Shown: positions 50,030 through 58,774 of the stretch, piece after piece
Layout of the letters: each line of letters opens with the position of its first letter
Numbering within the stretch: the stretch's first letter is position 1
NCBI RefSeq assembly: GCF_003946865.1
Contig: NZ_QXTH01000007.1
Coordinates: 124,001 to 188,000 of the forward strand
Length of the DNA: 64,000 nt
Reading direction: 5' to 3'
Source: Antribacter gilvus
Lineage (GTDB): Bacteria; Actinomycetota; Actinomycetes; Actinomycetales; Cellulomonadaceae
The notes under the pieces: generated by a model
The model's input: only the letters and a program-made list of their open reading frames with translations
Databases searched by the model: none
What the model was told of the DNA's origin: nothing
Position numbers and translations under genes: made by a program

Positions 50030-51087
50030 GGCTCGACGCGGGCGGCCCAGTCGCGGTCTGCCGGTGCGGGGTCTGGTCGCCAGCGTGCGCGGAGCACGCC
50101 GTCCGCGTCGGGCATGGTGGCAGTACAGAGCCTGGGCCGGTCGTCGACCGTGAAGGGGAAGGACGCTGCGGCCCGCGCCGCGCGAAGCCCGTCGCGGCAT
50201 CCGTCGAGGTCTTCGGCGTCCATGACGAGGACGCCTCGGACGGTGCCGGTCTCGTCCGACCAGACGACGTCGAAGCCGCTGTCGTCCAGGTTCGCTTCCA
50301 CGTGCGTGACCACGGAGGCGGCGTCGTCGGTCATCCCAGGCAGGATCGTCACCATCGCCCGCGGCTGAAGCATCGCCCGCACCTCACCAACGTTGTGCCG
50401 GGTGATCCGGTGCCATCGGGACGCGTTCTGCACCGAGCTCTCCTCAAGCAGCAAGTGGTCCTCGTCCTGGAGGATCGAGGCAACGGCCCGCCAGAACTCA
50501 TCGTCACCCGGGCGGTCGACGACGTCGTCGTGATCGTCCTGGTCGAAGGCGTGCGGCGAGCACTCGATCTCCACCGGGAACAGTCCCGCGTCGCGGCTCG
50601 ACCGGACCGCGTCCTCGCAGGGGTCGTCGCTGCCGATGTACATGTACATGTCCCAGCCGATGTGGACGAAGAACTGGTCCTCGTGCTCGAGCCGGCACCA
50701 CACACCGTCGTCGCCGCCGAGCATCTCCCGGACGAGCTCGACGGCCGCCTCGAGCGAGACCTCGGCCCCGTCGTGGAACGCACTCAGGTCGTCGCCCAGG
50801 ATCCGGTACAGAACATGCCCCGCGGGGACCCTGTCCGGCCAGGACCGGGTGAGCGGTGCTACTTGCGGCTCGCGGACCGTGAGCGTCTCGGTGCCGGACG
50901 CACGGGCGAAGGCCAAGACTGCATCCAGGTACGAGGCCTCGACCGGGCCGTGGTCGGTGAACGACGAGAGAGTGCCGACATAGTGCCCATCGAAGTCTGC
51001 AGGGTCGTACTTGGTGACCTTCCAGGTGTAGGCCGTGGATCGCACCGGCCCACCGTACTGGTGTCCGACGCGGGAGGCCTCAACCAC
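50026..51087 (-). CDS. Conserved-type soluble protein, unknown function
   Basis: 353 residues, acidic and soluble, without signal or membrane segments. An N-terminal STAYTWKVTKYDPADFDGHYVG resembles a motif of unannotated actinobacterial proteins. Later parts include HIGWDMYMYIGSDDPCEDAV and TRHNVGEVRAMLQPRAMVTI. I cannot assign a function. The start may be the GTG at 51045 rather than 51087. Confidence 0.6.
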   Translation of the reverse strand: MVEASRVGHQYGGPVRSTAYTWKVTKYDPADFDGHYVGTLSSFTDHGPVEASYLDAVLAFARASGTETLTVREPQVAPLTRSWPDRVPAGHVLYRILGDDLSAFHDGAEVSLEAAVELVREMLGGDDGVWCRLEHEDQFFVHIGWDMYMYIGSDDPCEDAVRSSRDAGLFPVEIECSPHAFDQDDHDDVVDRPGDDEFWRAVASILQDEDHLLLEESSVQNASRWHRITRHNVGEVRAMLQPRAMVTILPGMTDDAASVVTHVEANLDDSGFDVVWSDETGTVRGVLVMDAEDLDGCRDGLRAARAAASFPFTVDDRPRLCTATMPDADGVLRARWRPDPAPADRDWAARVEP

Positions 51088-51169
51088 GTCAAGTGGTGAA
51101 CGATCGTGTGGAACTCACGCGGGTTGAGCACCTACGGAGGGGCACGCAGGTTGCCGGTCGGAGCGAGCT

Positions 51170-51706
51170 TCAATGGAGATCGCGTACAGCGGTCGGCATG
51201 TTGAAGACGAAGCGGTCCGCTGCCTCCATCGCGCGGAGCAGGGCGAATCCTCCGTCCTCAGACAGTTCGCCGTTGGCGATGAGATGCTCGACAATCGTCC
51301 GAGTCGACCACGTCGTCAGACCGCCCCGGCGCCCGAAGTCCAGAGCGGCAATGTCATCGGTAATCCACACGGACCCAGCGAACTCTGGGCGAGTCCGCAA
51401 GATGTGGCAGGTCTCGGCCTCTCCGAGGTGCTGAAGCGGCTTCTGATCGTTCCCGCCAAAGGCCGCGACACGGATCCGGTCGATCACCTCTGCTTCGCCT
51501 TCGGTGGTCTCAATGGGGTCGCTGAGCCAGTCCCCGTCGATCAGCTCGCGCAGATTCGGCAAGAACGCCGATGAGTTCTCCGTCTCGTACGCGACAGCGG
51601 CCGACCACCGGCCCCGAGCTTGGAGATCACTCTTCAGGAGACCGATGCTCTGGACCGCGGCGAAGTTGCAGAGGACCGAGTTGTCCGGGAACCAGAGATG
51701 GCTCAA
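51170..51706 (-). CDS. PIN-like nuclease toxin
   Basis: 178 residues. The first strand WFPDNSVLCNF supplies Asp8. The central LGEAETCHIL and the later WITDDIAALDFGRR give the other acidic residues of a PIN-type active site. PIN toxins cleave RNA. It overlaps the upstream XRE-ImmA/IrrE gene by ATGA and shares its lower GC content, so the pair looks like an acquired toxin-antitoxin or defence module. Confidence 0.75.
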   Translation of the reverse strand: MSHLWFPDNSVLCNFAAVQSIGLLKSDLQARGRWSAAVAYETENSSAFLPNLRELIDGDWLSDPIETTEGEAEVIDRIRVAAFGGNDQKPLQHLGEAETCHILRTRPEFAGSVWITDDIAALDFGRRGGLTTWSTRTIVEHLIANGELSEDGGFALLRAMEAADRFVFNMPTAVRDLH

Positions 51707-52815
51707 CCTTCCTGGTCCCCTCCGCCGAAGAGATTGACGACCTCTTGGACTGGCACGCCCAGCAGGTTCGCGAGCGGGCGGGCGGACGTCTCGCCCTCCT
51801 GATAGGCCGAGATGTGTCCAACGACGAGCCGCCGAGGCAGTCGCTGTGCCTCAGATGCAGTCCGCGCCTGGTAGACAAGGTCAGCGCGGTCCCCAAGAAC
51901 CGCACAGATCTCAGCTGTGAGAACGGCCAGCTCCTCCCGCTCGCTGGCTGAGATCAGCCCGAGGTTGTACGCGCGCCAGCTGAACGCAGCAGGCGAGACG
52001 AGCAAGCGGTTGATGAGATCGATGGCGGTGTGCCGTTCGAGGTGCCCCGACGACGCAGCATCACGCAGGGCCCTCTCAGGCATGAGGAAGTGCGCGGCGA
52101 ACTGGTCAGCTGCCCGCTCTCCCGGCGGCTTCTGACCGTTCGTCTCGTTCTCGGCGAGCAGGTCCTTGGCCTGGTGCATCAAAATGTGGCCCAACTCGTG
52201 AGCGAGAGTGAACCGCTGCCTCGCCCAGTAGGGCGTGCGGCGGACACCCAGGATGCGCAGCGTCGACGTCTGCCAGGCAAACCCGTCGAGTCCACCAGGA
52301 AGGGTATCGACAACCGTGTCAACATCGAAAGCCTGGCGGATCGCCTCAATTAGGTCCGCAGTTGTTAGACCATCGACATTGCGGTCAAGCGCCGCAAGGC
52401 GGTCCGCAGCGTAGGTCGCGAGAACCTGCGGAACGTATGCCTCCGCCCCCTCCGGCGGCGGACCGACAGGCAAAGGCGTGAGTTCACGACGCCCGCGAAG
52501 CTTCTGGAGTTGCCGGTCGGCAGTCATGAAGTGCTCGACGAACGACTCGATTTCCTGCTTGCTCTGTCCACTTTTCAGCACGGTGCGCGCAGCCATCGCG
52601 GGCTGCTCGACGACGGTCCCGTTGATGAGCCAATCGACAGTCGTCCCTGAGGCGTCAGCGATGAGCGCCAACTCAAGCGTGGTGAAGCGTCGACTTCCAT
52701 TCAGGGACTTCGAGAGCTTATCGGCAGTCATCCGCACACGTGCAGCGAACTCCGCGTGGGTCAGACCGGTCTCGGCGATCGCTTCGCGGACACGGGTAGG
52801 GAGATTAGTGTCCAT
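51703..52815 (-). CDS. XRE-HTH plus ImmA/IrrE metallopeptidase regulator
   Basis: 370 residues. An N-terminal XRE helix-turn-helix (GLTHAEFAARVRMTADKLSKSLNG, about 17-40) and a gluzincin domain with HELGH at 206-210 (RFTLAHELGHILMHQ). ImmA/IrrE proteins cleave or sense repressors; fused to XRE and next to a PIN gene this is the COG2856-type antitoxin layout. The start is ATG at 52815; an upstream in-frame ATG at 52878 would overlap the operator. GC content is visibly lower than in neighbours. Confidence 0.85.
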   Translation of the reverse strand: MDTNLPTRVREAIAETGLTHAEFAARVRMTADKLSKSLNGSRRFTTLELALIADASGTTVDWLINGTVVEQPAMAARTVLKSGQSKQEIESFVEHFMTADRQLQKLRGRRELTPLPVGPPPEGAEAYVPQVLATYAADRLAALDRNVDGLTTADLIEAIRQAFDVDTVVDTLPGGLDGFAWQTSTLRILGVRRTPYWARQRFTLAHELGHILMHQAKDLLAENETNGQKPPGERAADQFAAHFLMPERALRDAASSGHLERHTAIDLINRLLVSPAAFSWRAYNLGLISASEREELAVLTAEICAVLGDRADLVYQARTASEAQRLPRRLVVGHISAYQEGETSARPLANLLGVPVQEVVNLFGGGDQEG

Positions 52816-52834
52816 GGGTAAACCATTCCGCACG

Positions 52835-52851
52835 GTTGCGAAAAACGCAAC
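52835..52851. promoter_or_regulatory. Inverted repeat, probable XRE operator
   Basis: GTTGCG-AAAAA-CGCAAC, perfect 6-bp arms, 20 bp upstream of the XRE-ImmA/IrrE start and in its promoter region. It is suited to autoregulation. Confidence 0.7.
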
Positions 52852-52920
52852 AGCGTTCAGGGGTGAGACCCACAACACCTAGCGACCGCCCGTTCGCCTT
52901 CCCCCCTTGCACGACACGCG

Positions 52921-53742
52921 CTACCGCGTCGCCCAGAACGCCACCGCTGACGCGGCCGCGACGTTGAGCGAGTCCACGCCGCCCGCCATGGGGATGCGGA
53001 CGACGAGGTCGGCGGCCTCGACGGCGCCTCTCGAGAGGCCGTCGCCCTCGGCGCCCAGCACGAGCGCGAGCCGCTCGGGCAGGTCGGCGACGAGCTCGTC
53101 GAGGGACACGGAGTCGTCGGACAGGGCGAGCGCCGCCACCGTGTAGCCGTCGTCCTGCAGTGCGGTCAGGCCGCCGGGCCAGGTCTCCAGCCGGGTCCAC
53201 GGCACCTGGAACACGGTGCCCATGGAGACGCGCACCGAGCGGCGGTACAGGGGGTCGGCGCACCGGGGCGACACGAGCACCGCGTCGACCCCCAGAGCGG
53301 CGGCGCTGCGGAAGACTGCGCCCACGTTGGTGTGGTCCACGAGGTCTTCGAGCACAGCGACCCGGCGCGCCCCGGCCCCGCCCCGGGCAGCGGCGAGCAG
53401 CTCGTGCACCGGGACGAGCGGCGGGCGGTGCATCGCGGCCAGGGCCCCGCGGTGCAGGTGGAAGCCCGTCACGGCCTCCAGCACCGGGTCGGCGGCGACG
53501 AAGACGGGGACGCCCTCCGGGACGGCGTCGGACATCGAGGCGAGCCACTTCTCGGCCATCAGGAACGACCGTGGCCGGTGCCCGGCGGCCAGCGCGCGAC
53601 GGATCACCGTCGAGCTCTCCGCGATGTAGAGGCCTTTGGCAGGCTCGTGCTTGGCCCGCAGGGCCACGTCTGTGAGGTTGGTGTAGTCGGCGAGGCGCGC
53701 GTCGGCGGGGTCCTCGACCCGGACCACGTTGAGGTCTGTCAC
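52921..53742 (-). CDS. SpoU (TrmH-like) RNA 2'-O-methyltransferase
   Basis: 273 residues. The SPOUT knot motifs are present: VLEDLVDHTNVGAVFRSAAALG (motif 1, about 129-150), LALVLGAEGDGLS (motif 2) and IPMAGGVDSLNVAAASAVA (motif 3) at the C-terminus. It methylates ribose in rRNA or tRNA using SAM. The start is GTG at 53742. It is divergent from the sigma factor gene. Confidence 0.92.
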   Translation of the reverse strand: MTDLNVVRVEDPADARLADYTNLTDVALRAKHEPAKGLYIAESSTVIRRALAAGHRPRSFLMAEKWLASMSDAVPEGVPVFVAADPVLEAVTGFHLHRGALAAMHRPPLVPVHELLAAARGGAGARRVAVLEDLVDHTNVGAVFRSAAALGVDAVLVSPRCADPLYRRSVRVSMGTVFQVPWTRLETWPGGLTALQDDGYTVAALALSDDSVSLDELVADLPERLALVLGAEGDGLSRGAVEAADLVVRIPMAGGVDSLNVAAASAVAFWATR

Positions 53743-53803
53743 CGGTCGATTATCCGTGCCCCGGACGGGTCGTGACCGACCCGCGATCTCTCACAGCGAA
53801 AAC

Positions 53804-53831
53804 TTGACTCTTCCCAGACCGTACCTAAGGT
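53804..53831 (+). promoter_or_regulatory. Sigma-70-type promoter of the sigma factor gene
   Basis: -35 TTGACT (53804-53809), 16 bp, -10 TAAGGT (53826-53831), 61 bp upstream of the sigma factor ATG. It is one of the clearest housekeeping promoters in the window. Confidence 0.7.
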
Positions 53832-53891
53832 GAATATTCTCCAAGGCAAGCGCTCGCCATCACCGGGCGGGCCCCGCACGAGGAGAATCCC

Positions 53892-54605
53892 ATGAGATCT
53901 ACCCGCGCACCCCGCTCACCACGCGGCAGTCATTCCAGTCCTTTGCCTGCGCTACCCCGCGAGTACGCCACGGCCATCGCGCACACCCCGCCCCTGACCT
54001 CCGCCGAGGAGTCGCTCCTCCTGGCCCGCGTCACGACCGGCACCGCCGCCGCTCGCACGCTCGCCGCGGTCGCGGTCACCCCTGCCCTCCGCGCCCGCCT
54101 GGAGGCGGACGTCGCGGACGCCCGCGCCGCGAAGGAGCGGCTCGTCCTCGCCAACCTGCACCTCGTCCCGGCTGTCGCCAAGAGCTGGGTGGGTCACCTG
54201 CCCTACGCGGACCTGGTCCAGGAGGGCAGCCTCGGCCTCGTCCGCGCCGTCGAGTCCTACAGCCCTGAGCGCGGCTCGTTCAGCGGGTACGCCCGCCGGT
54301 GGGTCCGCCGCTCCGTCGCCCGCGCGGTCGCCGCCAGCGGCACCGCCGCCTCGACCTGGGCTCCTGAGGCGCCGCTCGGCACGCCCGTCGCCCTGGGCCG
54401 CATCCGCCAGGCCCTCAGCCACCTCGACGCGCTCGAGGCCAGGGTCCTCGAGCTCCGCTTCGGCCTCGTGGACGGCATGTCCCGGTCGCTCGACGAGATC
54501 AGCCGTCGGCTCGGCGTCACGCGCGAACGGGTGTCGCAGATCCTCGAGGGCGCCCTCGCTCACATGCGCCAGGTCTTCGAGCCGGCAGGCAGCGTGATGG
54601 CGTAG
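53892..54605 (+). CDS. Sigma-70 family RNA polymerase sigma factor
   Basis: 237 residues. Region 2 is recognisable as LVLANLHLVPAVAKSWVGHLPYADLVQEGSLGLVRAVESYSPERGSFSGYARRWVRRSVARAV (about 83-145). Region 4 is LDEISRRLGVTRERVSQILEGALAHMRQ near 200-228. Region 3 is very short, and region 1 is reduced to an unstructured N-terminus. The RpoD-like GYARRWVRRSV suggests a group 2-like alternative sigma factor; no anti-sigma gene is adjacent. AGGAG precedes the ATG. Confidence 0.88.
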   Translation: MRSTRAPRSPRGSHSSPLPALPREYATAIAHTPPLTSAEESLLLARVTTGTAAARTLAAVAVTPALRARLEADVADARAAKERLVLANLHLVPAVAKSWVGHLPYADLVQEGSLGLVRAVESYSPERGSFSGYARRWVRRSVARAVAASGTAASTWAPEAPLGTPVALGRIRQALSHLDALEARVLELRFGLVDGMSRSLDEISRRLGVTRERVSQILEGALAHMRQVFEPAGSVMA

Positions 54606-54831
54606 CAGGACCCGCCGGCGCGCGATGGGGCGCACGACGGCGGAAGACGATCCCCGCGGCACGGCCGCAGGACCCAGCTCCCCCGAGGGCGCGCCCTTCC
54701 CGGCGCGCGCACCACCGGGCCCGGGACCAGGTGAGGTCAACGACGACACCACCACGGCCCCGGGCCCGGGCGCGCCCCACGGGCGCCGACGGCGACGACG
54801 CCTTCGGCGCTCGTGGGGAGTGCAGCCCGGA

Positions 54832-55215
54832 TCAGCGGTACGTGCCGTCCAGGTAGAACCAGCGGCCGCCCTCGCGGACGAAGCGGCTGACCTCGTGCAG
54901 CTCTCCCCGTTCCGGGCCCGACCGGTAGCGCGCGGAGAACTCGACCACGCCCGTGGCGTCGAACGGCCCGCCGGCCTCGGTGGCGAGGATCTCGAGCCGC
55001 CGCCACTGCGGGTCGTCGGTGAGGTCCAGCGGGTCCGGTCGGGTGCTGGGGTGCCAGGTCGCCAGCAGGTAGTCGGCGTCGCGCACCACGAAGGCGCTGT
55101 AGCGCGAGCGCATCAACGCCTCCGCGGTGGCCGCGGCACCCCCGCGGTGCAGGCGGCCGCAGCAGTCGCCGTAGGTGTCACCGGAGTTGCAGGGGCAGCG
55201 CTGGGAGTCGTCCAC
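54832..55215 (-). CDS. YchJ/UPF0225 SEC-C motif protein
   Basis: 127 residues. The N-terminal SEC-C zinc motif CPCNSGDTYGDCC (residues 7-19) is followed by the YchJ core LMRSRYSAFVVRDADYLLATWHPSTRP and VEFSARYRSG. The function of the family is unknown; SEC-C knuckles bind zinc. The 226 bp between the sigma factor and this gene show no further gene. Confidence 0.88.
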   Translation of the reverse strand: MDDSQRCPCNSGDTYGDCCGRLHRGGAAATAEALMRSRYSAFVVRDADYLLATWHPSTRPDPLDLTDDPQWRRLEILATEAGGPFDATGVVEFSARYRSGPERGELHEVSRFVREGGRWFYLDGTYR

Positions 55216-55239
55216 GAGGAGATGTTCTCAGGCCGTGGT

Positions 55240-55293
55240 GCCCGACGCCGGTCGGTCGGCTTCCGTACGGAAGGTGACCCACCGGCGTCGGGC
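55240..55293 (-). terminator. Hairpin terminator after GH43 gene
   Basis: 13-bp perfect stem GCCCGACGCCGGT (55240-55252) with its complement (55281-55293). The 28-nt loop contains the palindrome TTCCGTACGGAA. It lies 10 bp downstream of the GH43 stop. Confidence 0.7.
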
Positions 55294-55302
55294 CGCCTGG
55301 GG

Positions 55303-56769
55303 CTACTCCCCCGACGGGGGCGTGAGGGTCACGCCGCTCGACACGGGCGTCCCGAAGTTCGGGGTGCCGTCCGCGTTCCAGCTGATCTTCTGCACGCGGG
55401 TCTGCCGCGTGGAGCCGCAGCCCTGGCTGGACGACGTGTTGCCGTGGTAGACGAGCCACTGCTCGGTACCGTCGGGCGACGAGAAGAACCCGTTGTGCGC
55501 CGGCCCGTACACGCCGTTGCCCTGCTGGAAGACGGGCGTCGACTTCTTGGTCCACGACGCCGCCTGCAACGGGTTGCTGCCGGTCAGCTCGAGCAGGCCG
55601 AGCTTGTAGTCCGGGGTGTTGCACGACGAGGCCGAGAAGGTCATGAACGTGCGGCCGTTGCGCTGCAGGATGGCCGGCGCCTCGTTCACGCGTGCGCCCA
55701 CCGTCTCCCAGGAGTAGCTCGGCTGGGAGATCGTGTAGTGGTTGCCCGACACCGTCCACGGGTTCGACATGGACGCGATCCGGATGGACTGGTTGGACCC
55801 CACCCACTCCGACCACAGCAGGTAGAGGCTCCCGTTGAGCTCGAGGTAGCTGCCGTCGATGTTCCACTGGTTGGGCAGCGGCGTGCCCATGAACTCGTAC
55901 GGGCCCATGGGCGTGCTGCTCGTGGAACGGAGCACGCGCAGCTTCTGGCCGTCGAGGTTCGTCTGCGAGTTGCCTGACGTGTACATGAGGTACCACGTGC
56001 CGTTGATCCGGTGGAACTCGGGCGCCCAGTGGCTGCAGCAGCGGCTGGCGACGCCGGAGTCGTCCCACACGACGGTGTCCGTGGCGGTCTTCAGGCCGGC
56101 CAGAGTGGTGGCGCGGCGCATGATCACCGTGGAGTCCCACGTGGTGGTCGACAGGTAGTAGTAGCCGTCCCAGAACTCGATCCACGGGTCGGCGCCGTTG
56201 GACCGGATCGGGTTGGTCAGCGCGGTCGTGGTGACCGGGTTCAGGATCCACCGCTGCACGGCCAGGCCGTTAGGGGTGTACTGCGAGATGCGGGACCCCG
56301 CCGTCGTGGAGAAGTTCCACAGGTCCAGGGCCTTGCCGGAGAACCGGTTGACGAAGCTGTAGGTGCCGTCGCTCTGCTCGGTGATCGACCACTGCTGGTT
56401 GGTGCCGTTGAGGTCCGTGTACTGAGCGATCGTGGCGCCGTCCGCGGCGTCCCAGCCGTAGACGTCGAGCACCTGGTTGGAGTGGCGCGCCTGGAGGCGG
56501 TAGTAGCCGCCGCCGGAGTCGACGAGCCGGAACTGCTGGCTCGTGGCGTTCGTGCGGGGCTGCTGGACCAGCTCTGCGCCCGTCGCGGTGGAGCCGCCGG
56601 CGATCTGCATCGCCATGCCTGAGTGGGCGCTCGTGATGACGTACCACTGGCCGATGCTCGGCGCGGCCGAGGCCGTGACCGCGGGCAGCGCGGTGAGGCC
56701 GACCGCGACCAGGACGGTGGCGGCTGCTCCCGCCAGGGCGGCGCGCAGCCGTGAGGTTCTTCTGTGCAC
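55303..56769 (-). CDS. Secreted GH43 arabinanase/arabinofuranosidase with ricin-type lectin domain
   Basis: 488 residues from a GTG at 56769, six bases after AGGAG. The signal peptide is predicted to be cut after ASA (residue 35). A ricin B/CBM13 domain follows (about 38-175, repeated Q-W and Q-F strands such as GTNQQWSITEQ). The GH43 five-bladed propeller has an Asp base in NGADPWIEFWDG, a pKa-modulating Asp in WNIDGSYLELNG and an acid Glu in VNEAPAILQRNG. It should release arabinose from arabinan or arabinoxylan outside the cell. A LacI-type operator lies 140 bp upstream. Confidence 0.9.
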   Translation of the reverse strand: MHRRTSRLRAALAGAAATVLVAVGLTALPAVTASAAPSIGQWYVITSAHSGMAMQIAGGSTATGAELVQQPRTNATSQQFRLVDSGGGYYRLQARHSNQVLDVYGWDAADGATIAQYTDLNGTNQQWSITEQSDGTYSFVNRFSGKALDLWNFSTTAGSRISQYTPNGLAVQRWILNPVTTTALTNPIRSNGADPWIEFWDGYYYLSTTTWDSTVIMRRATTLAGLKTATDTVVWDDSGVASRCCSHWAPEFHRINGTWYLMYTSGNSQTNLDGQKLRVLRSTSSTPMGPYEFMGTPLPNQWNIDGSYLELNGSLYLLWSEWVGSNQSIRIASMSNPWTVSGNHYTISQPSYSWETVGARVNEAPAILQRNGRTFMTFSASSCNTPDYKLGLLELTGSNPLQAASWTKKSTPVFQQGNGVYGPAHNGFFSSPDGTEQWLVYHGNTSSSQGCGSTRQTRVQKISWNADGTPNFGTPVSSGVTLTPPSGE

Positions 56770-57111
56770 AGGGACTCCTGGAGCTCGAGGGTGGAGCGCG
56801 CCGGGCGGCTGTGCCCGGCACGCCTCGCAGCAGGTCGTCCGGGCCTGGCGGCGCTGCCGGGACTGCGGACGACCACCCGTTCGTTCCAGTGCGGAGCAAA
56901 CGGACAAAGCGAAATGTTAGCGCGCACATTTCGCGAGAGCCATGGCGAAGGCGGAAGTTCTCACGGTACGGACGCACGGGTTTTCAACGGTCCGAGGCCG
57001 ACCACATTCGGCTGTCCACAGGCGAGGGCTCCAGCGCCCGGCGCCGGGCAGGCCGCCGAGCCAGGGTGGTTGGAGCCGGCCCATCGGGGCCGGCCCGACC
57101 GAGGAGAGCCG
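56770..57111. other. 342-bp divergent intergenic region
   Basis: This region separates the GH43 gene and the unknown gene at 57112. It holds the LacI-type palindrome at 56909-56934 and a more AT-rich stretch around 56895-57000 where promoters for both directions could lie. I see no convincing further gene. Confidence 0.6.
56909..56934. promoter_or_regulatory. LacI-family-type operator for GH43 gene
   Basis: 26-bp palindrome with 11 of 13 symmetric pairs. The centre ATGTTAGCGCGCACAT resembles the TGTTAGCGCTAACA sites bound by LacI-family regulators of plant-sugar genes in actinobacteria. Perfect outer arms CGAAATGT and ACATTTCG. It lies 140 bp upstream of the GH43 start; no LacI gene is in the window. 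Confidence 0.7.
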
Positions 57112-57774
57112 ATGCCGCCGACCGAGCGCCGCCGGGCCGAGAGCCCGATCATGTACCCGCTCAGCACCAGCACGATCGACCTGGCAGCCGACTGGGCGCG
57201 GCAGACCGCAGTCGAGCTGCGGGACTGCTGGACCGGCTGGCCGGAGCACGTCCACGGGCGCCTGCTCCAGCTCGGGGCAGACCGCGCGCTCGCCCCGATG
57301 TTCGCCGACCTGCCGGACCTGACCGGTGGCCCGTGCGGCTCCGAGCTGCTCCGGTTCGACAACCTCGACGCACCCGCCGCGGCGGCACTGCTCGACGTCC
57401 TGGAGGAGGACGACCTGGCGGACCGGCAGAACGACGGGCCCACGCTCGGCAACGTGCTCCGCGCGGTCGCCGCCCACCCCGGGCAGCTCGTGGCGCACGG
57501 CTACGTGGTGGGACCGGCCCGTTGCGACGAGCGCGTGACCGTCGAGGGCGTCATCGTGGGCGTCCCGGACGCGCTCGAGATCACCCGCAGGCACGACGAC
57601 GGGTGCGCGTGCGACCAGCTGATCGAGCACCTCGCCACGCTCGGGGTCGACGACGCGCTCGGCAGGCCCGACGAGATCACGCCGTGGCACGGCCACCTGC
57701 CGGGGACCGTCCACGGACCGGAGGCCCACGACGGTCCCGAGCCCGTCGAGTGGTGGCGGCTGTGGTGGGACTGA
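57112..57774 (+). CDS. Soluble protein of unknown function
   Basis: 220 residues, acidic, with a helical N-terminal half (DLAADWARQTAVELRDCWTGWPEHVHGRLLQLG) and a C-terminal His/Asp-rich half (RRHDDGCACDQLIEHLATLGVDD), ending VEWWRLWWD. Not recognised. The start is ATG at 57112 after GAGGAG; ATG at 57151 is an alternative. It is convergent with the CDF exporter. Confidence 0.55.
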   Translation: MPPTERRRAESPIMYPLSTSTIDLAADWARQTAVELRDCWTGWPEHVHGRLLQLGADRALAPMFADLPDLTGGPCGSELLRFDNLDAPAAAALLDVLEEDDLADRQNDGPTLGNVLRAVAAHPGQLVAHGYVVGPARCDERVTVEGVIVGVPDALEITRRHDDGCACDQLIEHLATLGVDDALGRPDEITPWHGHLPGTVHGPEAHDGPEPVEWWRLWWD

Positions 57775-57790
57775 CCGGTGTTTGCGCACC

Positions 57791-58723
57791 TCAGTCGTGA
57801 CAGGGCCGCTCGTGGCCCACGTGACCGGCCGGCTCGAGCTGGAACGTGGAGTGCTCCACCGCGACGTCGAAGTGCTCGGCGACGCACTGCTGGAGGTCGT
57901 CCAGGATCCGCGGCGCGTGACCGTCGCGGAAGCACCCGTCGGTGATCACGACGTGCGCCGTGAGCACGGGCAGGCCCGTGGCGATCAGGGAGGAGTGGAG
58001 GTCGTGCACCGACTCGACATGGTCGAGCGCAAGGAGGTGGGCGCGGACGTCGTCCAGGTCGAGGCCGGGCGGCGTGGACTCGAGGAGGACGCTCGTGGCG
58101 TCACGCAGCAGCACGAGGGCCCGCGGCACGATCAGCGCGCCGATGAGCAGGCCCGCCACGGCGTCGGCCTGCTGCCATCCGGTGGCCGCGATGACGACGG
58201 CGGCGGCGATCACGCCGACCGAGCCCAGCGCGTCGCCCACGACCTCGAGGAAGGCGGCGCGCAGGTTCAGGCTCTCGCGTCGCCCGCCGGCGAGGACCGC
58301 GAGCGCCACGACGTTCCCGGCGAGGCCGATGACGCCGAACACGAGCAGCTCGGTGGCGGGCACCTCGGGCGGCCCGAACAGTCTCTGCACGCCTTCGACC
58401 AGCACGTACACGGACACGGCGAGGAGCACTGCCGCCTGGCCGAGGGCGGCGAGCACCTCCGCGCGGCGGAAGCCCCAGGTGCGCCGGCCGGAGGCCGGGC
58501 GTCGCACGAGCCAGGCCGCGCCGAGCGCGATGCCGAGCCCGACGGCGTCGGTGAGCAGGTGGGCCGTGTCGACCAGCAGGGCGAGGCTGCCGGTGATGAC
58601 GGCGCCGACGGCCTGCGCGACGAGGATCGCGACGGTGATGCCGAACGCCACCGCGAGCCGACCGCGGTGGTCGGGCGCGCCGATCGCGCCACCGAGATGG
58701 TCGTGCGTGTGCCCCGCGCCCAT
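57791..58723 (-). CDS. CDF-family cation efflux protein (CzcD/ZitB type)
   Basis: 310 residues with six membrane segments. The metal-site helices are visible: DTAHLLTDAVGLG in TM2 (HxxxD) and EVVGDALGSVGV in TM5. A His-rich N-terminus (HTHDH) and a C-terminal cytoplasmic domain follow, with HDLHSSLIATGLPVLTAHVVI. It exports zinc, cobalt or cadmium in exchange for protons. Confidence 0.92.
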   Translation of the reverse strand: MGAGHTHDHLGGAIGAPDHRGRLAVAFGITVAILVAQAVGAVITGSLALLVDTAHLLTDAVGLGIALGAAWLVRRPASGRRTWGFRRAEVLAALGQAAVLLAVSVYVLVEGVQRLFGPPEVPATELLVFGVIGLAGNVVALAVLAGGRRESLNLRAAFLEVVGDALGSVGVIAAAVVIAATGWQQADAVAGLLIGALIVPRALVLLRDATSVLLESTPPGLDLDDVRAHLLALDHVESVHDLHSSLIATGLPVLTAHVVITDGCFRDGHAPRILDDLQQCVAEHFDVAVEHSTFQLEPAGHVGHERPCHD

Positions 58724-58774
58724 CAGCGCGCCACCCTACCCATGCTGCGATGGTAGGTCGGGGTGCGGAGATCG

